Shown piece after piece: positions 33,943-47,137 of a stretch of 64,000 nucleotides of DNA. Positions within the stretch are counted from its first letter, which is position 1. Each line of letters opens with the position of its first letter. The translations under genes and the position numbers were made by a program. The stretch covers positions 1-64,000 of the forward strand of contig CAJNYU010001802.1 in NCBI GenBank assembly GCA_905331475.1. The letters are read 5' to 3'. Under the pieces are notes generated by a model. The model saw only the letters and a program-made list of their open reading frames with translations, was not told the origin of the DNA and did no database searches. The DNA comes from Rotaria socialis. Taxonomy: Eukaryota > Rotifera > Eurotatoria > Philodinida > Philodinidae.

Positions 33943-35990
33943 TTATTGTTTAATAAAAATGTTTGAACTAGAATATGAATCCATGTTATCATGTGCTTGT
34001 TGCAATATTTCCTGTTTAACAAGTTTCACGGAAAGAAATGTAAAGAGGCCAGTAAGTAAAACTGATACTCCGCCACAACAAAGGAGAATAATAGCTGCAA
34101 CTGTACTTGGCTTGTTCCATTGAGCAACCGATGGTCTTCTAGTATCATACCAACATGAATATGATGTACCAATCTAAAAAAAAGAATTATCAATTCTATA
34201 AAACAATAAATGCCATCTATTCTTATAATTCTGATCAAATTAACGCAGACACAGCATGTTTAGTTTATTGTTTTTGAATAGCAACACATTCTTTTTGAGT
34301 AGAAAACAACGTTTGATTACATTTTATATCTAATCTTTATCAATGAATATGATTGTTTACGGATCGGGGTGGTACTTTAGCTTTACTTTAAATTTTAATA
34401 CTTTCTTAAAGTATTGTAAAGTTAAAATACCACCCCTAGCGACGTCAGTGACAACATCGGGAAAAGTGTCACTTTTGTCACCGACAGTGACGTCTAGTGG
34501 GCAACCCTATTTAAGGGTATATTTTAACAAGATAACTGCCGCTGTGACATTTGTTTTAATCCTTTTATACCAGAATTTCAGTGTTTCTTTCTTTTTTTCT
34601 GCATGCCATATCGTGTTATGTACCAAGAGTTTTTTGAACATATTTGACTAAGAACATTCATGGTGATTAGTTCATGTATTTGGAAACATATACCCAATAA
34701 ATCTACTGATGCAACTTGGTCACATACGTATATACAGTATCAGAAAAAAATCTTTGCTACTTTCCTTTGCTTTAGAGACACCATCATATACCAATTTCTG
34801 TACTTCGTGTATGCGAATGAGACAGTTTTATATTACGCTGCTCATTTAAAAAAAATTAGATCGTAGAAGATTTTTTCATTTGATTTTTGTTACTTCTATA
34901 GCAATCTTATATTCGATATATTCTGAAAGATGTTTTTAATATTGGAATAGGTTTTTTATAAAAGTATAGACAATAAAAATAACTTTAGCTGATAAACATT
35001 CATACATACGTATATGTTTTTACAACGGACACCCTTTTCTAATTTTCAGTTCTAATATTCATATCTGTTTTCTATTTTTAGATATTGCATCATTGTCTAC
35101 TAAATATCCTATAAGTTAGAATCAGTTCTCGCATTGAGATTCAATGGAGAAAATAAATTTTTAATATAATCTGATTTTCAGAGACACGAGTAGAACCCAA
35201 TTGTTTAGCAGCATTACGCTTCCAATTTTGGTATTAGCATCCCTTTTACTTTAACACTTTTCATACAGTGGCGACAGTGGCGTTTCAGAGGAGTTTCAGA
35301 ATTTTTATATTCTAAATCTTCAACTGTTGAATTTTAAAAACAAGACTAGTTGTCACCATATTCTACAATACGACAATGCATTGAAAGTATTTTGTTTCTC
35401 GAATGAGTCGTGTTAAAATTCTGAAATACTTTACAGAAGCTACTATTTTTTAAGAGTTTTCACTGGAAATAGTTGATGGAAATGTTTAAAAATAGGATTT
35501 TTCAAAATATGAAATCTCTATCAAGTATTTATTTTGATACTATGCACTAAATTTTAGATAAAAAGCTGTGGCACTTGTGTGAAAATATCTGTAATGATGG
35601 TCTTATTCATAGTCGATTTTTAAAGAAATTCTATTTTCAATTTTTTACCCTATAGCCTTGTGTTCTTTTCAGCGCAGTTGAATAAGATCTCGATCGCTGG
35701 TCTTCCTCTACTATAGCATTTATAGTATTATTTTCTCCATGATACACATTCCATATGGCACCATAACAAGTGTAATGACTATAACGTGTTCTGCATTGAT
35801 AGCTTCTCACTGAACTTGATTGAACTGTACACATATCGTTGGCATAATTCAACAACTTGGGATTTTCTTTGGCAAAAAAGACGCCACCTATTGTAAAGAA
35901 AACAATAGCAGCGCTTAATCCAAGCAAAGCAATGGTGATACAGGCTATGGCCTTGGGATCTTTTATTTTATGTTGAGCCATCGAGTACAA
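33943..35990 (-). CDS. small two-pass membrane protein of unknown function
   Basis: Two exons, 35990-35649 and 34173-33943, join in phase (GT-AG, intron about 1.47 kb) to give 190 residues. The N-terminus MAQHKIKDPK may be the true start, three codons inside. TM1 covers about 15-41 and TM2 about 139-162 (AAIILLCCGGVSVLLTGLF). The loop between has four cysteines (54, 66, 75, 121), an N-glycosylation site (ENNT) and CWYDTRRPSVAQWNKPS before TM2. Two helices flanking a cysteine-bearing outer loop is the topology of BK-channel beta subunits, but the sequence is not close enough to name. The intron carries a small hairpin element. A conserved cysteine loop and clean splice sites argue that the gene is real; its function is unknown. 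Confidence 0.65.
34366..34436. mobile_element. 71-bp hairpin element in an intron
   Basis: Nearly the whole element is one imperfect palindrome with ends GGGGTGGTACTTTAGC and inverted GGGGTGGTATTTTAAC. It is followed at 34440-34497 by a second inverted repeat (GACGTCAGTGAC and GTGACGTC) and then GTGGGCAACCCT, which looks like a separate hAT-type end. All lie inside the intron of the two-pass membrane gene. Confidence 0.6.
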
Positions 35991-37414
35991 TATATGAAGC
36001 TGTTTAATACGAGTTGATGCTTTGTTGGTGACTTGCTATTTTTTTAAATATTGAAAAAGTAATATACGTCAAGCAACAATTTATACGTTATCAGTTGACG
36101 TGCTCAATGACGTCAGGTATTGTTTGACTCATATCAGCAAGGCAAATATATGAAAAGATCTAAAGACATGTTTTAATATTAACTAAAACAACAATTTAAT
36201 ATTAGTAAAAGCTTTTTCTCACTCGTTTTCAACAATTTATGAAGAAATACTTTTGGGCAGAATGAAGATAGATGTATCCAGGAGAATCATTCCGCTGTAT
36301 GAATAGAAACAAATTTTGTAATTTGATGCATTTTTCTTTTTGAACGATTGCATCATTCATATTTCAGTATCCAATTTCATGAAATTCTATGAGTAAATTT
36401 AGAGGATGAGAGTGCTGAGCATGAGTATGTACGAATCTTCTATTCTAAATCATATACACCCACGCCTGTCATCTAAGCCTGCTACATTGAAGACAAGCAT
36501 ATTTATTTGAGTAAAGAAAGAAAGAAAGAAAGAACAAGAACACAACTGTTTGAAAAATTTACAATACGAAAAAGGGTAGGAAAGAAGAATCATTCGTTTT
36601 ACAATTGCAAATAGGAAACTAAATTCGAATTTAGATGGCAACACTGAGACAAGAGAAACGTATTAATCAATATCAATGCTTTTTGTTTTTTACCGTAGCA
36701 TCGGGTGTGAAGATAGGGGCAAGTAGAGGGAGAGAGTTCGTAAATCATTTGTTGTATGAATTATTAATTTAGTGGATGAGGCTGAACATTGTTGTTGAAG
36801 GAAACAGGAATCAGTTGATTTTTCACATTATAAATTCATTTTTAAGTCTAACTTTCATATTTTCATTTGGAACAAATCAATTTACTCCTATACTGGTAAG
36901 TCAATTACAAACTTTTCCCATACTACTGTTAAGAACATACATAATAATGTTTTATCATTCATTTTGTATCATGATTTACTAACACTTGTATTATGTCTAC
37001 TGATACTGAACATATTGGAGATATAGATTGGCTGATAAAATCATGTTAAAATGAATCAGTTTGTTGTATTTGTAACTAATACGCATACTTCATTGAAACC
37101 CACTGAACACATTTTATTTGTTGCAGCTGTTCATTATGTAGGCCAGTTAAACCATTCATATTAATTATCTAGTGTTTCAATTTTACGAACATATGACCAA
37201 TTCGTTCATCTATATTAATAAATAAATTGCTAGTATGATATAGAATATTGTTTGAATTTCTATTGAATGCAGAAAAATCTAAATCAATATGATGAAAATC
37301 AACGCGAGCGTCCAACTTAATTATTGCAATAAAACTTGTCCTTTCCGCTGCAAATTTCCTAATTTGAGTATGCATTATTGGGGGAAAAAGATACAAATCA
37401 AATTTTAGACATAT
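35991..37414. other. gene-free stretch
   Basis: No gene was recognised. A short AAAG microsatellite lies at about 36515-36533. The promoter of the minus-strand gene starting at 35990 should lie at the left end. Confidence 0.5.
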
Positions 37415-37422
37415 ATCATCGC

Positions 37423-38085
37423 TAGAGACCTGCAAAATGGTCATGGTCACGTGTGAACGTGACATGAAAAAAAGCATGGTCACCAAGCGGGGAGCGAGAT
37501 TTGGTGAAAGCTCTGAGAAAGAGCAGAGGGACGTTTCTCGCACTACCAGCGTCCTAACTATGATTTTTAGGCCGATGGGTATACTTCTCTTGTGCCGAAA
37601 ATGATGGGCAAAATGGGCAAGGTTTTCATTGATAGATCAAAACTTTTTTAACCCAAAAAGCACGAATAACCCAGTATCATAACAAAATATGAAAGAAACA
37701 AATGCACTGCCATGTTGATACCCTGTTTTCTCCCATGAATTCGTCACAAAAAGAACAAATTCAGAGCGCATGTGTGATTCGGAAGAAAGAAAAAAAATAC
37801 AGTTACTAATTAATTCAAAAATATAGTCTTCTGAAAAAGTAACGCTTCAATGGGCAAAAAACTTACTAACAAAATTTAGAAAGAGAAAATCTTCAAATGA
37901 AATGAGCTATTCCCCATTCACCATCCTCTGGTTGAACCGCTGCGCACTAACCGCACCCCGTTGTCGATCAACAGTTTTCATGAACCCATAATTGCTCGAT
38001 AGAAGTAATCGGCGTAACTGCTTTCGAAAAATTTCTGTGAGCGTTACGTGACCGTGGCCAAAACTCATGGTCACGCAGGTCACTA
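37423..38085. mobile_element. hAT-type element with nested second element
   Basis: Ends are TAGAGACCTGCAAAATGG and GCAGGTCACTA, with subterminal ATGGTCACG on both sides. The flanks ATCATCGC (37415-37422) and ATCATCGA (38086-38093) are an 8-bp target duplication with one mismatch. No transposase is present. Without the nested element at 37547-37942 its own length is about 260 bp. Confidence 0.85.
37547..37942 (-). mobile_element. hAT-like MITE nested in another hAT element (copy C)
   Basis: Ends are CAGCGTCCTAAC and GGTTGAACCGCTG. The flanks CGCACTAC (37539-37546) and CGCACTAA (37943-37950) are an 8-bp target duplication with one mismatch. The right half, inverted, is homologous to the copies at 4558 and 30165. 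This is the most complete member of that family in the window and shows that the family is hAT-like. Confidence 0.8.
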
Positions 38086-38093
38086 ATCATCGA

Positions 38094-39983
38094 TATATAG
38101 GTTTTCCAATAAACTGTACTTGAGATAATTATAAATTTCTATCTCATCTAGTCAGATCTAAGAATGATGAGAAATACTAACGTTCTCTTCATCTATTACA
38201 AATTATTTTTCTGAATATTGTTTAAATCATGCTTCGAATAAATGTGGATGTACATTGTTTGCATGCGACCAGAATAATTGTTGTTGATCTTTGGTTATAT
38301 GTCTTTGTTCATTATTAATTAATTAGTACAGGTTACAACCCTCCTCTCTGGATATGCAATCTTTCCTTCTGGTACTAAATGAATGAAGAACAATTGTTTT
38401 AAAATTTCATGGGTCGATAATTTATTCCGACATACTTTGTGTAAATTTATAGCTATTAAAAATTTCAAGATTAAAATTTTAGTTTTCCATTTCTTTTTTA
38501 ATTTTAAACAGTAATACTAATCTGTAGAATAAAAGAAAAACAAATGAATGGTGTGGGTAATTATTTCTATTTGAATTAGTCTGTAAACTTTGAAAGATTG
38601 CGCAAGAACTGATGCCATCGATTACTATAGTCTCCAATGAAGTCTATTTGTGATTAATGTCCTCCTCAAGATGTGAATTGTACCTCTTAGTTATGCAAGG
38701 TCTTCCTTTTCATTTCATATATTTATTTCATCTCTTAGGTAAGAATTTTCTATTGCTATTTTTTTTCTCTCTTCTTATATGATCCAGTTACAAGAGATTT
38801 CTTTCCTTTTCGATGATCGCAACATTAATTTATAAGATTTGACTACACTTGATAAAGAAGTTCGATGATATATGCAAATAGATGGTAACAAAATATTTTA
38901 GCACGAATTTTCGTGAACAATCTCGAATCATAGCTAAAATCTCTTATTTAAAAATAGAAGAAAATAATATTTTATCGTAATGTAGAAAATAAAAGAAATA
39001 GGAGAATTTTTCTTGAGAAATGTAAAATTTTGATTTAGTTAGTGTGTATAATTTTTTTCTTTGTCCGGGATAAAACAATTCGATGTTCAATCTGACGCGC
39101 CAACAAAATTCGATGAGTTTTCGAGTTGAAGAACTATACTAAGGGCTTCGAAGGAAATTTCATACTTTATTATGCGGGCAATAATTAGTATCCGGTACCG
39201 ACACTAGAGGCCAGTTAGAGTTTTGAGATGGGTTCCGTCAAATATGACAATAGGATATGATCGAACACAATAAGAGAGATTTGAATATCGGTCCGAAACT
39301 CGGATCCCTACAAAAATTTGTCGGTTTTTATAGAAACTCACATGAAATTCAATCGAAGTACTGTCGGAAATCTAATTGGATTCGATTGGCAGACTGATTT
39401 GCCTGAGTAATTGAATACTCTCTATATTTCGTTTAATTTACAATCGAAACAAAGAAACCAAAAATAGAAAACATGTTATACAGCTTGATTATTAAATTTT
39501 ATGACAAATGTTTTCGTTCAATAAATCGAAGAATGTGGTTGATTCAGAAAAGAAGACTCATGAATCATCACATCCAATGCAGCATTCATTTTTTAAATAT
39601 TTTTCTTATGAATATTGTTGTCTCATTATTAAGAAATTAAACTTACTATGTCATAACACAACCAGAACTTTTAGATTCATGATTTCCTGTAATGGAACTA
39701 TGAGATACTATATATTACGTATATATAAGTATATTGCAATAAAAGAATCTATACACCAAACCTATGCGCAGTTCAATGTAAATCACAGTAAAATAAATAT
39801 AACTGAAATGAGTTAAAAATCGAATAAAAAAAATTGTTCTTATATCACAGATGATACCTATTGCACAGAATATGTACTAAATGTTGTTGCTTGATTTTCA
39901 TATGAAATATAATTTCTCAAAAAATTTGATTCAAATTTAGGTTTTGGATGTGTTGGCTCGTTCATTTTTACAGGTGCTATTGC
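38094..39983. other. gene-free stretch
   Basis: Almost 1.9 kb without a recognised gene, RNA or repeat. The open frame at 39508-39816 has no protein-family character. Confidence 0.5.
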
Positions 39984-40215
39984 TAGTGGTAGAGCCAGAG
40001 AGGGAGCTTGGGGGAGCTGAGGTCCCTCTAGAAAATTTTGTCGCTATTTAGGCTGTCAAACTTTCTTTACTAAATAATTTCAATGCAAATACTAGAAGTT
40101 AGCATAGCCATTTGCCTATTTTTAATCGACTAAGAAGAATTTAATACCTTTTTTCTCTTCATGTTTTATGAGCAATTTTTTCAAGTAATTCTATCGATAC
40201 CAATTATAAATCACT

Positions 40216-40746
40216 GTGATCCAAGGTGCTGTCACATTTCCTGTGTCGTCCGTCGTATGTAAAAGGTCGTTTTCCAGGATGAAATTGGTTAAAAATTATG
40301 CTCGAAATGCGATGGGTGATGAAAGACTTAGTGATCTTCGTGTATTCCCAGGCCGATCAACTTGTGTCGTACACGGCCGTTTGGCCACAATTTACGGCCG
40401 TTTGGTATACACCGTATTACGGTCGTTTGGCATCGTGCCATATACGATCGTAAGCAGTCGAATACTGCAATATCCGACCACATTATGGCCGTTAGTAACC
40501 GTTTACGACACGGCGAAATACGGCCGTAATATGGTGCATGCCAAAACGTCGAATTACGGCGATTTACGGTCGGAAACGTTATAAAACGGTAGTAAACGTT
40601 GCCGTATACGGCCGTTTACGATCGTATCAGGTCACAGTAATGTTCGACCTGGGTTGGCTATTAAAAGAGAATTTGACATAGATTTTGAAAATGTTATTGA
40701 TGTATTTGCCATACAACATAAAAATAGTAGAATTTTGTTGATGTGA
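40216..40746 (+). pseudogene. hAT transposase C-terminal dimerisation fragment, interrupted
   Basis: Before the insertion the frame reads FPVSSVVCKRSFSRMKLVK and NAMGDERLSDLRV, the conserved hAT dimerisation region. After the insertion it continues LAIKREFDIDFENVIDVFA to a stop. The insert at 40347-40653 splits a Leu codon region. The N-terminal zinc finger and the catalytic core are absent, so this is a relic. Confidence 0.8.
40347..40653. mobile_element. CCCAGGTCGA-ended motif-array element, copy 2
   Basis: A 307-bp insertion opens CCCAGGCCGATCA and closes TTCGACCTGGG. The interior is a dense array of TACGGCCGTTT variants (more than ten, both orientations). It sits in the hAT transposase relic; the flanks GTATT and TTGGCTATT imply an empty site GTATTGGCTATT and a 2-bp TT duplication. 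Its ends match the element at 3177-4062. Confidence 0.75.
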
Positions 40747-40976
40747 TTAAGTGATATGAAATATATATTTAAATATAGAATCCCATCCATATGTTGATAT
40801 AAATGTATATGCTTATAAATATATGAGCAAGAACTGATTGAATAAGATATTAGAACTCAGAAAACTGACTCAAACATGACAGTTTTCAAACAAAAAACTT
40901 TTACTATCGTAAGTAGACTTCGAATAATTAAGATGGAGCTGAGCTCCCCCTAGACTGAAATCCTGGTTCCGCCACT

Positions 40977-41849
40977 AGTAACAATATTAGAAAAAAAAAG
41001 ATGACACACGGTTATATATGTGATAATTGTTGTAGTGCTCTTTTGTTTAAAAAAAAAACAAGATAAACTGGTAATTAAAATAGTAAGTTGACAATAGATT
41101 CATTGTGATAAATAAAATTTTTAATATTTCTTTATTATCTGATTTTTTTATTTAATTAATTTATCGTATGAAATTCAAGACGAAGTCTATTGATGTACTA
41201 TCAAACGTGTGACATTTGGTATTATCACATATTCTTTCTTCATCGATAATATTAATCTAACCGTTGGATCTTAAATAAGAAAGGCTCTACAAATACTTTA
41301 GTATATATTATACGAACAGTTCTAAAAAGTACATAGCATCAACCTGTACTCAGATTAATATTTGCAGCAGGTTGAAGTTTTTTTCGGCTGCGCAAATGAG
41401 AATTTCTATCTATAAATATGAGAGTTGCTTTTACGTTCCAATATATATAATTGATGTTATGATCAAAATTATTCGCTGATCTAGTTTCTCATAAAGGATA
41501 TAGTTAATTAATTTCTTTTTTTGACAGAAAATTCCCCATTCATGAATATTCTTTTCAATCGAAAGCATAAAATGAAAAATATTCTTTTTTTTTACGCCAA
41601 CGCCATATATCGCTCACAAGAATAATATATGACGAGAGATTGATATTTCTCCGTGGAGTTCAGTTTTTAAAAATTGATCATAATATGATTAAAAGGAATT
41701 AAAATGATTCTCAAGGGTGTTTTTGATAAAAGAAAAAAATATATTGAGAGAATCTTTCTCGTTTGCAATCAATAACTATCAAAGGTGATATTTGAGAGAT
41801 AAACAAGAATTGATCGAAGCTAACAGTGAAAAATTCTAGTGTTGGAATC
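40977..41849. other. gene-free stretch upstream of the polycystin gene
   Basis: AT-rich. It should contain the promoter and 5' leader of the plus-strand polycystin-like gene. No core promoter element could be identified with confidence. Confidence 0.45.
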
Positions 41850-44800
41850 ATGGAAATTACAATTCTTTTTATTGTAATAGCTTTTATTACCAATAATGTT
41901 GTCATTTCTCAAATTCAAGGTAAGTTACTATCAACTGAATAGATGATGAAAGACCAAAACGTTCATTCAGCATGAAGATTTTGAAAAGAGTCTGTATAAA
42001 ATTGAAAGCATGATTCAATAATCACGACTTAGACTTTTTTTCGTATGTTTTATCAAACCTTTTGTACAATTTGTCGTTCATAATACAAGTCGAAACCCAA
42101 TCAAGTTATACGAAATTTCTATTTCATTTCTGGTTCAGAGACAATTATTTAGCTACATTTTCAGAAGCATTTAGATTAAGTTCACATTTAACTTCAACGA
42201 ATCAAAAATTATTCAAACGAAATCTGACTATTATTCACTACTATAGTGAATAAGTTGACTAAGGCAGTATTCTTCATTTGTATAAAAAATAGAATTGAAA
42301 AGTGAATACGATGATCGCTAAGTAATTTTTTCTAGAACAATTGATTGGTAATTTCGTGTTTAAAAAAATAATATCGAATTGATCTCTGTATTGAAAAATC
42401 GTTTTATATAGTTTCATAACTCGTTAACTAGAAGTCTTAGAAAAATATGTGGTGATCTAATTATATTTTACAAGAACATACTATTTCGATCCAAAATCAA
42501 CGTTTTCATATTTCTACAGTTTTCTTTAACAAATTAGAAAGCTAATGAACATTTTGTCTACTGAGTTTTTGATCATTCATCATAAAAATTATTTCAAATT
42601 AGACGGAAAAAACCTCTTGAATCGATCCATACTATCACTGGATTCGAATGATTATTATCATGTATCAAATTATGAATTCAAATGTGTTCGACAATTGGCA
42701 ATATGTTCATCACATGGATGGTCGTTAAAATTGCAATTACGTCTTAATGAATTTCAATCACGTAGTCGTGAACATAAATATTTATTGTTTAGTACAGGTG
42801 CTCATGAATCTCATGGCGATGGAATGTTGATTTATTTATATCAATTAAAAGATGTAGCATATCTTGAGTTTGGTTTAAAAGAATTTGTTGATGATCAATT
42901 TGCATTCTATTGGCAAATTGAAGCTGATTTAGAAATAAATAAATGGGTTGAAATTATAATTACTGTTGAAAAACATACAACATCGTCTGGTCAACATTTT
43001 CAAATGAAAATTTTTTTTGATGGATATTTATACAAAGAAACAGAAATCGAAAATTACAAAGAAATATCAATATTTAGATATAAACAAATACATCCTAAAG
43101 CAACTGTAATTTATGGAAATAATTCAGGATTAGCAATGATTGATAATATTATATATTATGAAAGAATTTTAAGTGATGAAGATATCGCTAATGGTTCGAA
43201 TATTTTTATAATGCCATTTCTTTTTACTTTAATGCATTATTATTTTAGTTTCTCTGGATATAATTGCATTAGGATGTTTAAAAAGCAATGATCGTGTTCA
43301 TCAGTATATAATTGCTGAAGTATTTGACGATTGGAAACTATGCCGTGATAAATGTTCTAATCGAAAAATGAAGGTTCGAAATCTTGAAAATATTTAAAGA
43401 ATATTATAATTGAATTATCTTTGATAGATTGCATTGTATTCTTCGACAACTGGTCAATGTGGATGCGTACAAAGTTCTCTTGAATTAGATACATCATTTA
43501 ATTATGATAAGGAGTGCAACTGTTCATTGAATGAATTATGTTCCAATAGTGAAGAATGGCATGTACTTGTAGTATCACGTATCATCGATTTAGTTGATAC
43601 TGAAGTTGGTATGTTAACGCTTGCCAAGATACAAAGAAGATAATAAGTAAAATAATTGTATAAAAAACATATCTATAATTTTAGGTCTCGATATTCGTAT
43701 AGCTGACGCGACCTTTTTAAATCAAGGACGAACACGAGTTCAACGTAACGAAGGTGTTGAGATGATTGTTTCAGTTAAAAATGAAAGAAATCTTGCAGCA
43801 TTAACGGTTTATGGCGATATCGAAGGTCAAGAATTTACTCATATGGAAACAAATTCATCTGAAATGTATATAACACCTGGAGTTGTAAATATCATTTCTT
43901 GTGATTTTTTCTCTCCAGCCTAATCGAATGAATTAATATTTCTTTTATTTTAAGGTTAGTCTATCTTGGAAAAATGAAGGCTCAAAAAAAGTTAACTTTC
44001 GTGCTGATTATCGTCGAATGGTAAATGATGAAATGTCTGAATATCGTACAGTTTATGTTGATGTTGTTTATGTTAAAACTGATTTACCATTGAAATGCGT
44101 TCATCTTTCATCCGATAATCGTGATGGTCATCCCTATCAAAACTTTACCGTACAAACTTATGGTAAGAAAATCGATTCATATTGATCTGATTTTCTTTTT
44201 GATAAACTTTTGTGTTGCATTTTTTTTCTCAATTTTAAGGAAGTATTCCAATAAATTGTACAATTGATTTTGGTGATGGAGATCGGAAAACAAACGTAAC
44301 AAATCGTCATCAATATTATACAGCTTATTTTTCAAAAAACTACACACGTTATGGACAATATAATATATCAACTCAATGTTATAATGAACTTAGTGTTAAT
44401 ACAGCAAGAATAATACGAACTGTTCGACGAGAAAATATGAATAAAAAAATGATTATTCATAAAAATTTAGCAGAAACATCAGAAGCAACAAGATTTTATT
44501 TAACATCACGCGACGATTATGCATGCCAACATACTAGTCATTTACGTTTAAGAAATGCAATTACAAATGAAACGATGAAGTTAATTCAGAGAAAAAAAAT
44601 GCTTGAAGTTATACCAGATGAAGTAAAGCAAAAAAAGATACTAAAGACTTTTGCTCCTTAATATGATCTAGTTTAAAATGAAAATCATTATAGTCATGTT
44701 AGACTGCTGGATAAAACGTTGTTTTGAAATAGCATAGAATTGATTCAAATTTTTATCGAAAATTAACATAAATTTCTTTATTAAAAAGTTTTTAGCCTTA

Positions 44801-47103
44801 TCCTTGCGAATATAAAAGCTGAACCATGATAAAACAGCAACTACTACTGAGTGTAACGTCATTCTTTCAGTCAATATATATTGTGACATAGTTCTTCGAT
44901 ATTTTTTTTTTATATTTCATTTCCAGAAATCCAAGACTAGAAAGAGATTTATTATTAACATATAGTCTCGGATAATGTATGAGTAATATCTATCACGATC
45001 TAAAATAGGATGATTTCGAACTCTCATCCATATAGTTTAAAACTCACGTTAGATTCGCTTTCGAAAAAGGAAACAACCGGCTTGCCCACTAATAGAGCTT
45101 TGTGCTGTAAAATTTTTGAACTTTAGGACGCACGGATATTTTTTACTGTCATATATGCTAGTTGCTCATAGGAATATATGTTTGATGATTTCTTTTTGTT
45201 TTTGAGCTTATGAATCTAGAAAGTAGTGATATATTTTTGTTAACTATTTTCAGAAGAATTAAATTATCAGTATACCAATTTGAAAATGCTTGATGATTTT
45301 ACTGATGGAATTCCAAAACTGATTTTGACCTCGACAAAATTCGATGTAAAGACATAATAGTTAAGCAACAAATCGATCGAAGTATTACTCGAAAGTCTAA
45401 CACTCTAGATGCAGTACTGATGGATCATCTTTCATAAGGAAACAAAGTTATCCTCAATATCTCATTTTTGAATGAAGCACTTTTTACATTTTAATTTTCA
45501 TCAAATACTGAAATTCATTCCTAACATATTAAATGATATATTAAGGATAAAGATTCAATACATGAAACTATTGAAAAATCAATTCGCATCGAAATATTAG
45601 TTTAGGCCAATGTAAAATAATACATCCAGACAGACCATTTTAAATGAATCAATGAATGAAAGTAGTTTCAATAAAGTTCTTCTACTGTGCTAATTGAACA
45701 AATAAATATAAAATCTGTAAGCCACTTTGATGGTCATAGTACTTACACATACATGTTTAATTTTTTGTCTCTCTCTCTCTCAAAAGATGTAAGCACTGTT
45801 AATAAACGAAAATTTTGTTTTATTTAGTCTTTACCAGCTGGGAAACACCTTTATCAACTTGCATGTGGCTCAGCATCATTACAACCATATTCTCTTAATA
45901 TACAACCAGCTATTCGTTCATTAGATGTTGAACCATCGAAATCAACAATTAAAAGCGGTCAAACAGTTGAGTTTTCCATAACACTTCAACCAACATTAGA
46001 TTTAACAGCTATACTTGACTGTGGTGCAAGTAAAATACCATTAGAAATCATACATATCGAGCAGACAACTGATTTAGCACCTATTCTAATTGGTAGTTGT
46101 ACTTATTCAACACCTGGCCAATATTATCCATTGATAAGTGCAATGAATCATATAAATTCAGTAAACCAATCGGTACATATCAATGTTGATCCACCATTAT
46201 CACAATTTGAAGTTGATATTGAAGATCTTTTAGATATAAACGAATTAACAGTTACAATACGTGCATTAGAAAAAACATCATATGAAGGAGTGTTTACACT
46301 AACTATTATTAATAATATAAATGAAAGAAATCAAACAATGAGAAGACCTGTGCAATTATTAGAATCAAATAATTTTACAGAACAATTAGATGTCAATATA
46401 ACAACATATGGACAACAAATATTACATGTACGTGGAGAAGATTTTCCAACTATACGCGAAGCACAAGCTAGATTTACAGTTGGAACAAAAATTACAAAGA
46501 AACCACAAGTATATATAATAAATCAACTAGGCTTGGCTAATAAAGATTTCATTTGGGTTGATATACAATGGATTAACGGAGTCGGTTTTGACATAGAAAT
46601 CGACTATGGAAACGAGAAAAAAGTGGTTCTTCATTATGGACAATTTATATCTAATGCAGTTAATCGTATAATGAAAAAAATTGATGGAATACATCATCTA
46701 CAATGGAAAATAACTGCAAAACAACGTTTACAAATTGGATATCGGTGAGAAAAGTTACATCAAGAAAAAAATAATAAAAGCATATTATTTACTCTAAGAA
46801 TTTTGAGCAGTTTACTTGAAAAAAAAAGAGATATAACGTTTTCTTTGTCTTCATCGTAGTTAGATCTATAAATGAGAAATATCTATTGCAATTGTAATAT
46901 CAAATGATATACAAATGGAAAAGATAATATATGATATTTTGTAACACACGTTGTTCAATCTTTAGATCTGATCTTAATCATATAAAATGAGGAAACATTG
47001 GATTCGCATCCGATTGTTATGTGTACTGCAAAAACTGAGTCGATTTATATATGTTGAGAATAATTCTAAGAAAAAAATATTTTTTTTTTAAAATCCCTGT
47101 ACT

Positions 47104-47137
<34 letters not shown>

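Larger units (their letters stand above)
39984..40976 (+). mobile_element. decayed hAT element (ZMYM/TTF-type) with internal deletion
   Basis: Ends are TAGTGGTAGAGCCAGAG and CCTGGTTCCGCCACTA, the GTGGCGGANCCAGG class of hAT ends, with subterminal GGGGGAGCTGAG and GAGCTCCCCCTAG. Inside, only the C-terminal piece of the transposase remains (40216-40746), itself interrupted by the element at 40347-40653. No matching target duplication was found. Confidence 0.75.

Noticed and set aside
37169-37543. 124-residue minus-strand frame
   Set aside because: It runs from unique sequence into the end of the hAT element at 37423 and has no family character.
40216-40584. 122-residue frame taken as a gene
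   Set aside because: It is a hAT transposase tail running by chance into the inserted TACGGCCGT motif array.
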